Below, piece by piece: positions 38,324 to 46,713 of a DNA stretch of 51,087 nt (positions are counted from its first letter, which is position 1; every line of letters starts with the position of its first letter). Both the position numbers and the translations under genes were made by a program. The notes beneath the pieces are model-generated. The model ran no database searches. It saw only the letters and a list, made by a program, of their open reading frames with translations, and was not told the DNA's origin. The stretch comes from Streptomyces antarcticus (GTDB lineage Bacteria; Actinomycetota; Actinomycetes; Streptomycetales; Streptomycetaceae), in the NCBI RefSeq assembly GCF_026627255.1, contig NZ_JAPNLM010000040.1:1-51087 (forward strand). The letters are read 5' to 3'.

Positions 38324-39670
38324 TCAGGGCCGGGCGGTGGCGGCCGCGGCCGCGGCCGTCTCCGGGGCCAGGGCCGGGACCGGGGCCGGGGCCCGGACCG
38401 GATCGGGTCCGCCGGCGGTGGCGGGGGTGGCGGCGCCGGTCACGACGAGGGGCGGGTGCCGGCCGTGCGAGGCGATGCGTTCGGCGACTTCGCAGGCGAG
38501 GGTGCCGGCGCCGGTGAACCCGACGGGCGGCAGCGGTTCGCCGCGGGCCAGGGCGGGCCGGAGCGCGGCCGACGCGGTCCGCACGTCGGCGGGGGGCCGC
38601 AGGGTGGCCGGCGCCTGCGGGCCCGGGTGGGCCACGGCGAGCGCGTCGGGGCAGCCGGGGGGTGCCTCGGGCGGCGGGAGCAGGCAGACCGTGCCGGCCC
38701 CGGCGCGGGCGGCGGCGCGCAGGACGCGCGGCGTACGGGCCGCGGGCCGGGTGGCGCGGAGTGCGGGGCCGGCGCCGCCGAGGAGGGCCAGGGCGTCGCC
38801 GACGGCGGCGGGTTCCCGTGCGGCGGAGGGCAGTTCGCGCAGTATGCGGGCGGTCTGGGCGAGGGTCTCGTCGGCGTCGGCGCCGGCGCCGGCGCCGGTG
38901 ACGCGGGCCCGGTCGTGGACGGCGGTGAGGACGAGTCCGCCGCCGGCGTCGTGGTGCGCCGTGACGGCGAACGGCAGCGTGGTGTGCGCGGCGAGGGCCT
39001 CGGCGGGTCCGACGCGTACGCCTCCGGCGGCGAGCCCGGCGTGGACGGGGTCGCCGTCGGGCCGGGCGGGTGCGTGGGCTTCGAAGGCGGTGAGGGAGTC
39101 GGGGACGGCGGTGCCGCCTGCCGGGCCGCCTGCCGGGCCGCCTGCGGCGGGGCTCTGGGGGGAGACTCCGGCGGTGCCCGCGGCGGGGGCGGGCCCTCGG
39201 CCTCCGGAATCCGGGACCGGGCCGGTGCCCGCGGCGGGGCCGGGCACCGGCTCCGGGGACAGCGGTCCGTGCCAGCGCCAGTGGAGCTGTTCCGCGTGCG
39301 GTCCGGCGCCGGGGCGGGTCATCGCGTCCAGTGGTGCGTGGCGTTGATGGGGGGCGGCGGGCAGTGCGGGGTGCGGTCCGGGGCCTGTGGGGCGGCGGCG
39401 GGCGGGGTGCGGCGGGTGTTCCGCGGTGCGCGGCCGGGGGTGTCCGGCGGCGGCGCCGGTCAGCAGGTCGGACAGGTGGCCCGCGGGGAAGGGCGGCGGG
39501 GGCAGGGTGAGGGTGTGGTGGTACGGGGTGTGCCGGTGCAGGGTCGGTGTGCACGGCGGGAGGGTGGCGGGGGCGGCCCTGAGCGCGGCGGGGGTGAGGG
39601 TGCCGTGGAGGTCCAGGGAGGGCGGGGGGCCGGGGGTGACGACCACGGTCATGGCCACGGTGGCGGCCAT
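38324..39670 (-). CDS. Condensation/thioesterase-like protein leading the methyl-cycle operon (448 aa), probably degenerate
   Basis: An unusual Pro/Ala-rich protein. The N-terminal stretch (LDLHGTLTPAALRAAPATLP, HRHTPYHHTLTLP) and a mid part (VTAHHDAGGGLVLTAVHDRA, ETLAQTARILRELP) recall the start and end of an NRPS condensation domain without the HHxxxDG centre. The C-terminal ~130 residues recall a type II thioesterase (CLLPPP then LRPALARGEPLPPVGFTGAG, ACEVAERIASHGRHPPLVVT), but GFTGAG replaces the GHSMG nucleophile motif, so the catalytic serine is lost. The ATG follows AGGAGGG. It may be a remnant or a non-catalytic binding protein; assignment is by pattern only. Confidence 0.5.
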   Translation of the reverse strand: MAATVAMTVVVTPGPPPSLDLHGTLTPAALRAAPATLPPCTPTLHRHTPYHHTLTLPPPPFPAGHLSDLLTGAAAGHPRPRTAEHPPHPARRRPTGPGPHPALPAAPHQRHAPLDAMTRPGAGPHAEQLHWRWHGPLSPEPVPGPAAGTGPVPDSGGRGPAPAAGTAGVSPQSPAAGGPAGGPAGGTAVPDSLTAFEAHAPARPDGDPVHAGLAAGGVRVGPAEALAAHTTLPFAVTAHHDAGGGLVLTAVHDRARVTGAGAGADADETLAQTARILRELPSAAREPAAVGDALALLGGAGPALRATRPAARTPRVLRAAARAGAGTVCLLPPPEAPPGCPDALAVAHPGPQAPATLRPPADVRTASAALRPALARGEPLPPVGFTGAGTLACEVAERIASHGRHPPLVVTGAATPATAGGPDPVRAPAPVPALAPETAAAAAATARP

Positions 39671-40383
39671 CGCTTCCCTCCTCTTCCCTTTCGGTGTCCG
39701 GGGCTGGGGCTGTGGGCTTCTTGTGGGCTGGGGCTTGTGGGCTACGCGTTGTGGGTTGGGGTTTGCGGGGCTGCCCGGCGGGGGCTGCCCCGTGTGGGCT
39801 GAGGCTGTGTGGGCTGAGGCTGTGGGCTGCCCCGTGTGGGCTACCCGGTGTGGGGCCCCGCGTGGGCTGCCCGTGTGGGCTGCCCGTGTGGGCTGAGGCT
39901 GTGGGCTGCCCGGTGTGGGCTAGGGCTTGTGGGCTGCGCGTTGTGGGCTCGTGGGCTGGGGCTTGCGGGCTGGGGCTCGTGGGTTTGTGGTGGTGTCCTC
40001 GGGTGTCGGCGGGGACGGCTGCCGCCGCGCGTGCGCCCCGGTGTCCCCGATGATCGCGTCCGGTGCCCGAGGACGGCCGGAAACCCGCTTGAGGACTGGT
40101 CCAACGCTGCGGCGGCGCGCGGGGTTCGGGGCGGGCGGGGCGGGGCCTGGCCTGGCCTGCCTCCTGGGGTCGTGGTGCGGAGCGGAAGGGCTGTGCGCTG
40201 GTGCTCAAACTCATGCGGGGACTCGTGGGGGACACGGCCGGACATGGTCTGTTGTCGAGGATCCTTCCGTTCGTTCCTCGGCTCGTCCTTGAGCGCGCGT
40301 CGAGCGGGGGCGGGCCCCTCCCCCGCCCCCGCCGGCCCGCCCGCCGGTCCCCCGGCCGGCTGCCGTCGCGGCCGCGGGCGCGG
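39671..40383. repeat. Degenerate GTGGGCT minisatellite in the promoter region of the methyl-cycle operon
   Basis: Between about 39710 and 39990 the word GTGGGCT (or GCGGGCT) recurs around 17 times with 7-15-base spacing, e.g. GTGTGGGCTGCCCGTGTGGG and GGCTGAGGCTGTGGGCTGCC. The array lies just before the first operon gene and just after the oxidase gene ends at 40384. Bases 40290-40380 are G+C-rich with CCCGCC repeats. I see no gene in the 710 bases, and no riboswitch core (no cobalamin box GCCACTG, no SAM-type motif) that I could recognise. Confidence 0.7.
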
Positions 40384-41859
40384 TCAGCGGATGCGGAAGT
40401 TCGCCATCATGCCCATCGCCGAGTGGTCCAGCAGATGGCAGTGGTAGACGTAGGTCCCGCGGTAGGTGTCGAAGGTGGCGTGCAGTTTGACGCTCTCGCC
40501 GGGGAAGAGGCGCACGGTGTCCTTCGGCCCGGATTCGGCCGGTCCCGCGGGGGCGCCGTTGCGTTCCAGGACGCGGAACTGGACGAGGTGCATGTGGAAG
40601 TTGTGCGGGGCGAGCTTGTTGGTGTTGGTGACGGTCCAGATCTCCGAGCTGCCGTGCGCGACGGTCTGGTCGATGCGCTGGTAGTCCCACACCTGGCCGT
40701 CCATGAACCCCCGCGGCTCCTGGCGGCCGTCCTCGTCCATGCTCAGGACGATGTTGCGCTGGACGGTGGCCGGGCGCAGGGCCGGCAGGGTCCGCAGGTG
40801 GCCCGGTATCCGGCTGGGGTCGGGGGCGGTGCGTACGACGTCGAAGCGCAGGACCTTGCCGACCTGGTCGGGTGTGCCGGGGCCCAGGGTGTTCTCCAGG
40901 ACGATCTTCGTGCCGACCGGGTAGCGGGAGAAGTCGATGATCACGTCGGCGCGTTCGGCCGGGGACAGGCCGACGGTGTCGGTGGTGAAGGGGCGCTCGA
41001 GGAGCCCGCCGTCGGTGCCGATCTGGGTGAGGGGGCCGCCGTCGGCGAGGCGGAGCTGGAAGAAGCGCATGTTGGAGGAGTTCAGGAGGCGGAAGCGGTA
41101 CTTGCGGGCGGCGACCTCGAAGTAGGGGCTCGGGCGGCCGTTGGCGAGGACGGTGGTGCGGCCGAAGACGTCGTCCATGACGTAGACGAGCTGTCCGCTC
41201 TCGTCGAAGCGGGCGTCGCGCAGGGCGATGGGGACCTCGTACTGGCCGGCCGGCAGCGGCAGGGACCGGTCGGTGTCGTCGGAGAGGAGGTAGGTCGCGG
41301 ACAGGCCGCGGAAGACGTGTTCGGACTCCATGTGGTGGGCGTGGTCGTGGAACCAGAGGCCGGCGCCATCCTGCTGGTTGGGGTAGGTGTAGGTGCGCGA
41401 GGTGTTGGGCGCGAAGGTGTCCATCGGGCCGCCGTCGTTCTCGGGTGAGACGTTGCCGCCGTGCAGGTGGACCGAGACGGGCATGGTGAGGGTGTTGCGG
41501 TGACGGATGACGACCTTGCGGCCGCTGCGGGCGCGCAGGACCGGTCCGGGGAAGTGGCCGTCGTAGGTGAGGACCTTGGTCTGTGCTCCGGGGAGGATCT
41601 CCCGGGCCACTTCCTTGATGGTGACGGCGTACGTGTCCTGGCCGCCCAGGGTGGATATCGGGGCGAGGACCGGGGTGAGGGGCATGCGTACGGTGAACGG
41701 CGGCGGGACGGTGACCGGTTTCGTCCCGGAGGGGGCGGGGGCGGGGGCGGTGGCCTGCGCGGAGCGGGTGCTGAGCAGCGGCGTCAGCCCGCCGGTGGTG
41801 AGCAGACCCGCGCCGGTCGCGGCGATGGCGCCGCTGAGCAGGCTGCGTCTGGTGACCAT
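40384..41859 (-). CDS. Tat-exported multicopper oxidase (491 aa), CotA/bilirubin-oxidase/phenoxazinone-synthase-like
   Basis: A laccase-type oxidase that couples substrate oxidation to four-electron reduction of oxygen. The Tat signal is TRRSLLSGAIAATGAGLL (twin arginine at residues 4-5; cleavage near SAQA-T). All four copper-ligand blocks are visible: HLHGGNVSPENDGG, WFHDHAHHMES, HNFHMHLVQF and HCHLLDHSAMGMM (T1 Cys with axial Met). The ATG at 41859 follows GGAGGAC. Known relatives oxidise phenols, bilirubin, or 2-aminophenols to phenoxazinones. It is divergent from the decarboxylase gene, 266 bases apart, and may oxidise an extracellular product of the cluster. Confidence 0.93.
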   Translation of the reverse strand: MVTRRSLLSGAIAATGAGLLTTGGLTPLLSTRSAQATAPAPAPSGTKPVTVPPPFTVRMPLTPVLAPISTLGGQDTYAVTIKEVAREILPGAQTKVLTYDGHFPGPVLRARSGRKVVIRHRNTLTMPVSVHLHGGNVSPENDGGPMDTFAPNTSRTYTYPNQQDGAGLWFHDHAHHMESEHVFRGLSATYLLSDDTDRSLPLPAGQYEVPIALRDARFDESGQLVYVMDDVFGRTTVLANGRPSPYFEVAARKYRFRLLNSSNMRFFQLRLADGGPLTQIGTDGGLLERPFTTDTVGLSPAERADVIIDFSRYPVGTKIVLENTLGPGTPDQVGKVLRFDVVRTAPDPSRIPGHLRTLPALRPATVQRNIVLSMDEDGRQEPRGFMDGQVWDYQRIDQTVAHGSSEIWTVTNTNKLAPHNFHMHLVQFRVLERNGAPAGPAESGPKDTVRLFPGESVKLHATFDTYRGTYVYHCHLLDHSAMGMMANFRIR

Positions 41860-42125
41860 GGGGTGTCCTCCTGGGAAGGGGTGGGATGGGTGCGCGCGGG
41901 CGCCCGGGGCGGGCCGGCGCCGCGGGCGGCCGGCGGTGGACGGCTCCACGCGGGTGTCGCGCCGCGAGTGCACCAGACGCGGCTTGCGCAGCGCTCGAGG
42001 CGGGATGGTGTGCGCGGGCCCGGCGTTGCGCGGGCCTTGCGGGGGCTGGGCAACGCTCCTCGTGCGTACGTACGACCGCGTACGCGCGACTCGCGCCGCC
42101 CCCGGGCGGTGCTGGGGAGGCTGCC
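41860..42125. promoter_or_regulatory. Divergent promoter region of the oxidase and decarboxylase genes
   Basis: A 266-base gap with several CGTACG/GCGTACGTACGAC words near 42065-42090 and a GCAACGCTCC/GGCGTTGC pair (about 42025-42060) that could be operators. The right edge has GGGGAGGC, ribosome site of the decarboxylase. No gene. Confidence 0.5.
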
Positions 42126-43529
42126 GTGGACCTGCACGACCTGCACGATTTACGCGACTGGCTGCCGCGCGCGCTGGGGGTGGCGGAGCGGTGGGGCGGG
42201 CAGTTCGGCCCGTACGAGTCCCATGAGGCGCACCGGGTGCGGCCGGAGGCGTTCACCGAGGCCTTCGACCGTCTGGCGAAGCGGATGGACCACAACTATC
42301 CGTTCTTTCACCCGCGTTACGCCGGACAGATGGTCAAGCCGCCGCATCCGGCGGCCGTCACCGGCTATCTCACCGCGATGCTGTTCAACCCGAACAACCA
42401 TGCCGCCGAGGGCGGGCCCGCGACCACGGAGATGGAGCGGGAGGCGGTCGCGGAGCTGGCCGGCATGTTCGGTCTCGCGTCGCACGTCGGGCACCTGACG
42501 ACGAGCGGCACGATGGCGAACCTGGAGGCCCTGTACGTGGCCCGGCAGCTGCACCCGGACCGGGGTGTCGCCTACAGCTCCGAGTGCCACTACACGCACG
42601 AGCGGATGTGCCATGTGCTGGGCATGGAGGGCCACCGGATCCCGGCGGACGCCCGCGGCCGGATCGACCTGGGCGCGCTGGAGGGTGCGCTGCGGGGCGG
42701 GCGGATCGGCACGGTGGTGGTCACCACCGGCACGACGGGGCTGGGGGCGGTGGACCCGGTGCACGAGGTGCTGGCGCTGGCGCGCCGGTACGGGGCGCGG
42801 GTGCACGTCGACGCGGCTTACGGGGGGTTCTACGCGATCCTGGGCCGGGCGGGTGCCGACGGCCTGGACGCGGCCCCGTGGCGGGCGATCGCCGAGTGCG
42901 ACTCGGTGGTGGTGGACCCGCACAAACAGGGGTTGCAGCCCTACGGCTGCGGGGCGGTGCTGTTTCCCGATCCGCGGGCCGGGCGGCACTTCGCGCACGA
43001 TTCGCCGTACACGTACTTCACCGATGCGGAGCTGCACCTGGGCGAGATCAGCCTGGAGTGCTCGCGGGCGGGTGCGGCGGCGGCCGGGCTGTGGCTGACG
43101 CTGCAGCTGCTGCCGCTGACGGTGGACGGCTTCGGGCGGATCCTGGCCGCGAACCGGCGGGCCGCGCTGCGGTGGGCGGACCTGCTGGAGGCCTCGGAGT
43201 CGCTGGAGCTGTACCAGCGGCCGGACCTGGACATCGTGACGTACTTCCCGGTGACGGCCGGCGGTTCGCTGTCCGCGATCGACGCGGCCTCGGACCGGCT
43301 GCTGCGCGACGGGATGACGGCGGAGTCGGATCCGGTGTTCCTGAGCGTGCTGCGGGCGGACGCGGACGCGTTCGCGGCGCGGCATCCGGATGTGGTGCGG
43401 GACGCGGAGGCGGCGCGGGTGGTGCGCAGTGTCCTGATCAAGCCGGAGTCGGAGCACTACCTGCCGGTGCTGCACGCCCGGGTGGCGGAGCTGGCCGCGC
43501 TGGGCGCGCTGGGCGGTACGCCGGCCTGA
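42126..43529 (+). CDS. Group II PLP-dependent decarboxylase (467 aa), with an early TTA codon
   Basis: Fold-type I PLP enzyme of the aromatic/acidic amino-acid decarboxylase group. The cofactor pieces are TTSGTMANLEALYVARQLHP, VVTTGTTGLGAVDPV, the Asp of VHVDAAYGGFYA (residue 229) that pairs with the pyridine nitrogen, and the Schiff-base lysine K267 in VVVDPHKQGLQPYGCG. Length is typical. It should decarboxylate (or, rarely, oxidatively deaminate) an amino acid of the pathway; the substrate is not clear. GTG 42126 follows GGGAGGC. Codon 9 (42150-42152) is TTA, so translation probably waits for the bldA tRNA. Confidence 0.88.
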   Translation: MDLHDLHDLRDWLPRALGVAERWGGQFGPYESHEAHRVRPEAFTEAFDRLAKRMDHNYPFFHPRYAGQMVKPPHPAAVTGYLTAMLFNPNNHAAEGGPATTEMEREAVAELAGMFGLASHVGHLTTSGTMANLEALYVARQLHPDRGVAYSSECHYTHERMCHVLGMEGHRIPADARGRIDLGALEGALRGGRIGTVVVTTGTTGLGAVDPVHEVLALARRYGARVHVDAAYGGFYAILGRAGADGLDAAPWRAIAECDSVVVDPHKQGLQPYGCGAVLFPDPRAGRHFAHDSPYTYFTDAELHLGEISLECSRAGAAAAGLWLTLQLLPLTVDGFGRILAANRRAALRWADLLEASESLELYQRPDLDIVTYFPVTAGGSLSAIDAASDRLLRDGMTAESDPVFLSVLRADADAFAARHPDVVRDAEAARVVRSVLIKPESEHYLPVLHARVAELAALGALGGTPA

Positions 43530-43822
43530 GCCTGTCCCGGTTCCCGGTTCCTGGGCCGGCTCCCCTGTCCCGCCCCCCGTCGCGGATACCTCCCGTCGCG
43601 ATACTCCCGTCGCGATACTCCCGCCCCGTTACCTCCCGGCCGTCGTCTCTTCCGGCTTCCGGCTTCCGTTCCCGACTCCTGTCCCGGCACCCCTGGCTTT
43701 CCCCCGTTCCGCGCCCTGTTCTCCCCCGCTCCCCCTGGACTCCCCTCGCCCCCGCTCCCCTTGTCCGTTTCCGTTCCGCTTTCCCTTTGCCGTCTCTCGC
43801 CCTGTGACCCGGAGGTCCTGCC
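43530..43822. other. Pyrimidine-rich spacer with 14-bp direct repeats
   Basis: The 290 bases after the decarboxylase are strongly C+T-biased on the plus strand (runs such as CTTTCCCCCGTTCCGC and CTCCCCCGCTCCCCCTGG). TCCCGTCGCGATAC occurs twice in tandem (43591-43604, 43605-43618), with a degenerate third copy before. GGAGGTCC at the right end is the next ribosome site. No gene. Confidence 0.6.
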
Positions 43823-44440
43823 TTGTCCCCGACCGCGCCGCCCCCGACGCCGACCGACCCGCCCGCCGCGAGCCGGCTGGGCCGGGAGGACGTCACCCGC
43901 CTGTGCGCCCTTCTCGCGTCCTCCTTCCAGGAGGACGCGCTGACCCGCTGGATGATCCCCGACGAGCACCGCAGAGCCGAGCTGCTGCCGGGGTTCTTCC
44001 GGGTGTTCGTCGAACTGTCCGCCTCCTACGACGGGGTCCTCACCAGCCCCGACGGCGATGCGGTGCTGCTGTTCCTGCCGCCCGGCGCGGAGCCCGACGA
44101 GGCCGCCCTGGACGCGGCGTTCGCCGCGTCCCTGGGCGGGTACGTGGAGGGGCTGCGGACCATCGCCGCCCTCCAGGCGCAGGCCCACCCGCACGACCCG
44201 CACTACTACGTCTCGTTCGGGGCGGTCCGCGCCGGCCGCCAGCAGTCCGGTCTGATGTCCGGGCTGCTGGGCGTGATGGCGGCCCGTGCGGACGCCGAGG
44301 GTGTCGGCCTGTACACCGAGGCCAGCTCGCCGGGTGGTGAGGCCGCGACCCTGCGGGCCGGTTTCGGCCGGCTGGGCGGGGACCTTGCCCTGCCCGGCGG
44401 CGGGCCCGTTCTTCGACCGATGTGGAGGGATCCCCGATGA
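43823..44440 (+). CDS. GNAT-like N-acetyltransferase (205 aa)
   Basis: A 205-aa GNAT-fold protein: helix RLCALLASSFQEDALTRWMI, then the strand PHYYVSFGAVRAGRQQSGLM that carries the CoA loop, and VGLYTEASSPGGEAATLRAG. The loop is RQQSGLMSGLL, lacking the first glycine of the usual RGxGxG, so activity may be altered. It starts at TTG 43823, selected by the GGAGGTCC site and by reading frame. Its stop overlaps the next ATG (ATGA), forming an operon with the DUF6875-like gene and possibly the decarboxylase. A resistance or tailoring acetylation is conceivable. Confidence 0.7.
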   Translation: MSPTAPPPTPTDPPAASRLGREDVTRLCALLASSFQEDALTRWMIPDEHRRAELLPGFFRVFVELSASYDGVLTSPDGDAVLLFLPPGAEPDEAALDAAFAASLGGYVEGLRTIAALQAQAHPHDPHYYVSFGAVRAGRQQSGLMSGLLGVMAARADAEGVGLYTEASSPGGEAATLRAGFGRLGGDLALPGGGPVLRPMWRDPR

Positions 44441-45072
44441 GGGGCGACGACCTGATCCGGTCCTGGACCACCGGCGAGGTGGCCCGGGGCGAAGTCCCGG
44501 CCGACGCCCTGGGCCCGCTGTTACAGGTGCTGCTGTGGAGCCGGGACTTCCTGGTGTCCAGCCACCCCGAGCTGGGCCGCACCGGCCCGGTGTGCCCGTA
44601 CACCCAGCCCTCGCTGCGCAAGGAGCTGTTCCATCTGGCGCTGCCGTCCGCGGACTGCGACAACCTGGCGCTGGCGGTCGACTCGCTGCGGACCCGCCAC
44701 GCGGCGTTGTCGGAGCCCTTGTCGCCGGAGGACCGCGAGCTGCTGACGATCCTGCTGGTCCTGCCGGGTTTCGATCCGACGGACTCGGTGGAGCTGGACG
44801 AGCTGCAGCGCAAGGCGAAGGACGAGTTCGTCGCGGAGGGGCTGATGATCGGCCAGTTCCATCCGGTGTGTGAGGAGCCGGGCCTGTACAACGAGGCGTT
44901 CCGGCCGCTGCGGGCGCCGCTGCCGCTGCTGGCGGTCCGCAAGCTGCTGGTGTTCGACCTCCCGTTCCTGGTGGGTGACGACTCGCATCTGGACCACTAC
45001 CTGCAGCGTTTCGCTCCGGGGATCCCCTCGCGGATCCGGGACCAGCTGGTGAGCCGGGTGGTGGCGGTCTGA
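44437..45072 (+). CDS. DUF6875-like protein of unknown function (211 aa), with a TTA codon
   Basis: A soluble 211-aa protein. Characteristic parts are SHPELGRTGPVCPYTQPSLR (the G.VCPY segment looks conserved), ELDELQRKAKDEFVAEGLMI, GQFHPVCEEPGLYNEAFRPL, and PFLVGDDSHLDHYLQRFAP. Proteins of this type (DUF6875-like, from memory) occur beside PLP enzymes in biosynthetic loci; two Cys and several His could form a metal site. The start overlaps the GNAT stop (ATGA). Codon 29 (44521-44523) is TTA, matching the decarboxylase in bldA dependence. Confidence 0.65.
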   Translation: MRGDDLIRSWTTGEVARGEVPADALGPLLQVLLWSRDFLVSSHPELGRTGPVCPYTQPSLRKELFHLALPSADCDNLALAVDSLRTRHAALSEPLSPEDRELLTILLVLPGFDPTDSVELDELQRKAKDEFVAEGLMIGQFHPVCEEPGLYNEAFRPLRAPLPLLAVRKLLVFDLPFLVGDDSHLDHYLQRFAPGIPSRIRDQLVSRVVAV

Positions 45073-45099
45073 CCGCTCCCCCGGCCCGGTGACCTACGG

Positions 45100-45131
45100 C
45101 TGACCGCACCCGCTCCACGGGGTGCGGTCAG
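45100..45131. terminator. Bidirectional terminator between convergent operons
   Basis: Perfect 12-bp stem CTGACCGCACCC (45100-45111) / GGGTGCGGTCAG (45120-45131), 8-base loop. It separates the plus-strand gene ending at 45072 from the minus-strand hydrolase, whose stop (45128) lies in the right arm. Confidence 0.8.
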
Positions 45132-45994
45132 TTGTGTCGGGGGGCCAGCCGGGCCGTCGTGGCGGGCGGGAGGCAGGCGTCCAGGAAGGCCAGGGCGCGC
45201 TGGTGGTAGGTGTCGGCGGTGTGGCCCAGGCTGATGTTGTGGCCGGCGGCGGGGAGGTGGTCGACGGTGACGGACGGGGAGCGGGTGAGGCGGGAGGTCA
45301 TCGCCGTCAGGGTGGTGTCGTCCAGGTGCCACCAGGCTTCGTGTTCGGCGAAGGTGAGGCGGACGGGGATGCGGACGTCGGGGGCGAGGGTTTCGAACTG
45401 GCGGGGCCAGTGGATGGTTTCCGCCGATTCGCGGGGCGGGGTGGGGGCGAGGAGGGCGCGGCTGGCCTGGAAGGTGCCGCGGGGGTAGAGGTGCAGGGGG
45501 CCCCAGTTGAGTTTGGTGGCGCCGCCGCCCAGGGTCGAGGGGAAGTGCAGGGCCTGGGGGTCGTACTGGTAGCCGGTGCCGGAGGTGTCCAGGCCCAGCA
45601 GGGGTACGGCGCCGCCGGCGGTCGCGGCGGTGTGCAGGGCGACCTTGCCGCCGTCGGAGTGGCCCAGGAGGTGGAAGCCGGCGCCGGTGTCGTGGGTGCG
45701 GGCGTGTTCCTTGAGGGCGGCGTGGAGGGTTTCGGCCTGCTCGGCGAGGGTCTGGCCTTCGGGCAGGTGGCCGGCGGAGGCGCCGTAGCCGGGGCGGTCC
45801 ACGGCCAGGACGGCGTGGCCGGCGGCGGTGGCGAGGGGGATGAAGGAGTTCCAGTACGCGGCCCGCATGCCGCGGCCGTGGATCGCCAGGATGGTGGAGC
45901 GGGGCGGGGTGGTCCCGGGGAGGGCCAGGAGCGCCGACAGTTCGATGCCCGCCGCGTGGAGCGTGTGGGGGCGGACGGTGGGGGGGCGGGTCAC
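45128..45994 (-). CDS. Alpha/beta hydrolase (288 aa), last gene of the Trp-like operon
   Basis: A serine hydrolase fold: oxyanion HGRG (residues 39-42), nucleophile elbow GHSDGG with S113, and a late GHNISL histidine. The DRPGYGASAG stretch and size match esterase/hydrolase-type members rather than haloalkane dehalogenases. It could release or hydrolyse an ester, amide or thioester intermediate of the pathway. Its GTG start overlaps the trpC-like stop by GTGA, so it is translated with the operon. Substrate not predictable. Confidence 0.8.
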   Translation of the reverse strand: MTRPPTVRPHTLHAAGIELSALLALPGTTPPRSTILAIHGRGMRAAYWNSFIPLATAAGHAVLAVDRPGYGASAGHLPEGQTLAEQAETLHAALKEHARTHDTGAGFHLLGHSDGGKVALHTAATAGGAVPLLGLDTSGTGYQYDPQALHFPSTLGGGATKLNWGPLHLYPRGTFQASRALLAPTPPRESAETIHWPRQFETLAPDVRIPVRLTFAEHEAWWHLDDTTLTAMTSRLTRSPSVTVDHLPAAGHNISLGHTADTYHQRALAFLDACLPPATTARLAPRHN

Positions 45995-46713
45995 CGTACG
46001 GCCAGCCCTCGGCGGGCGCCCGCCATCGCGTCGACCCACTGGGCGGGTGATCCGGTGCGCAGCAGGGAGGTGCCGACGAGGAGGCCGCGGAAGCCGGCGT
46101 CGAGGAGTCCGGCGGCGGTTTCGGGGCTGTCGATGCCGCTGGCGCTGACGGGGCAGGCGGTGCCCGCGGCCTGGAGGGCGGGGAGGAGGTCCAGGGAGCG
46201 GCCGAGGTCGCCGGCGCCGCGTTCGCGGGTCTTGATGTCCTTGTTGTTGACGGCGATCACGCACTCCTGGGGGTGGTGGAGGGAGTCGAGTTCGGATTCC
46301 TGGGTGATCTCGACGAAGGGGGTCAGGCCGGTGCGGAGGCATTCGGTGACCAGGGTGCGCATGCTGGACGCGGGCAGGAGGGCGGCGGTGAGCAGGACGG
46401 CGGAGGCGCCGAGTTCGCGGGCGGTGTGTATCTGGTCCTTGCGGGTGATGAAGTCCTTCTGGAGGATCGGAAGGCCGGTGAGGGCGGCGACGTCGCGCAG
46501 GAGGGCGGGTGAGCCGCCGAACCAGCGGCCGGTGACGACGGAGACGCAAGGGGCGCCGGCGGTTTCGTAGGCGCCGATGATCGCGGCGGGGGTGCGGCCG
46601 CCGAGCATGTCGTAGCCGTGGGCGTCGCGTCGTTTGACTTCCATCACCACGGGGGCCGGGGAGGCCAGGAGGGCCTCGAGAAAAGGGAAGCCGGTCCGGT
46701 TCTGCTTGGTCAT
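45991..46713 (-). CDS. TrpC-like (indole-3-glycerol-phosphate synthase-family) enzyme with altered active site (240 aa)
   Basis: A (beta/alpha)8 barrel of the IGPS family, closing the five-membered ring with loss of CO2. Retained: the E and K of VVMEVKRR, lysine of PILQKDFI, glutamate of FVEITQESE, asparagine of VNNKDIKT, and the phosphate loop GLLVGTSLL. Changed: the SPSKG that follows EVKRR is DAHGYD, and the VSESGI motif is VSASGI, so a glutamate known to be in the active site (E210 in the Sulfolobus numbering) is alanine. It lacks the usual ~25-residue N-terminal extension. It overlaps its neighbours by ATGA and GTGA. A non-standard substrate is likely. Confidence 0.85.
   Translation of the reverse strand: MTKQNRTGFPFLEALLASPAPVVMEVKRRDAHGYDMLGGRTPAAIIGAYETAGAPCVSVVTGRWFGGSPALLRDVAALTGLPILQKDFITRKDQIHTARELGASAVLLTAALLPASSMRTLVTECLRTGLTPFVEITQESELDSLHHPQECVIAVNNKDIKTRERGAGDLGRSLDLLPALQAAGTACPVSASGIDSPETAAGLLDAGFRGLLVGTSLLRTGSPAQWVDAMAGARRGLAVR

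Noticed and set aside
38324..39670. Active type II thioesterase
   Set aside because: The nucleophile motif GHSMG is replaced by GFTGAG, with no serine at the elbow.
39700..39990. CRISPR array
   Set aside because: The GTGGGCT repeats are 7 bases with irregular short spacing; there are no unique spacers or cas genes.
39671..40383. Possible SAM, SAH or cobalamin riboswitch before the methyl-cycle operon
   Set aside because: I looked for conserved cores (for example a cobalamin box) and found none; the region is a G-rich repeat instead.
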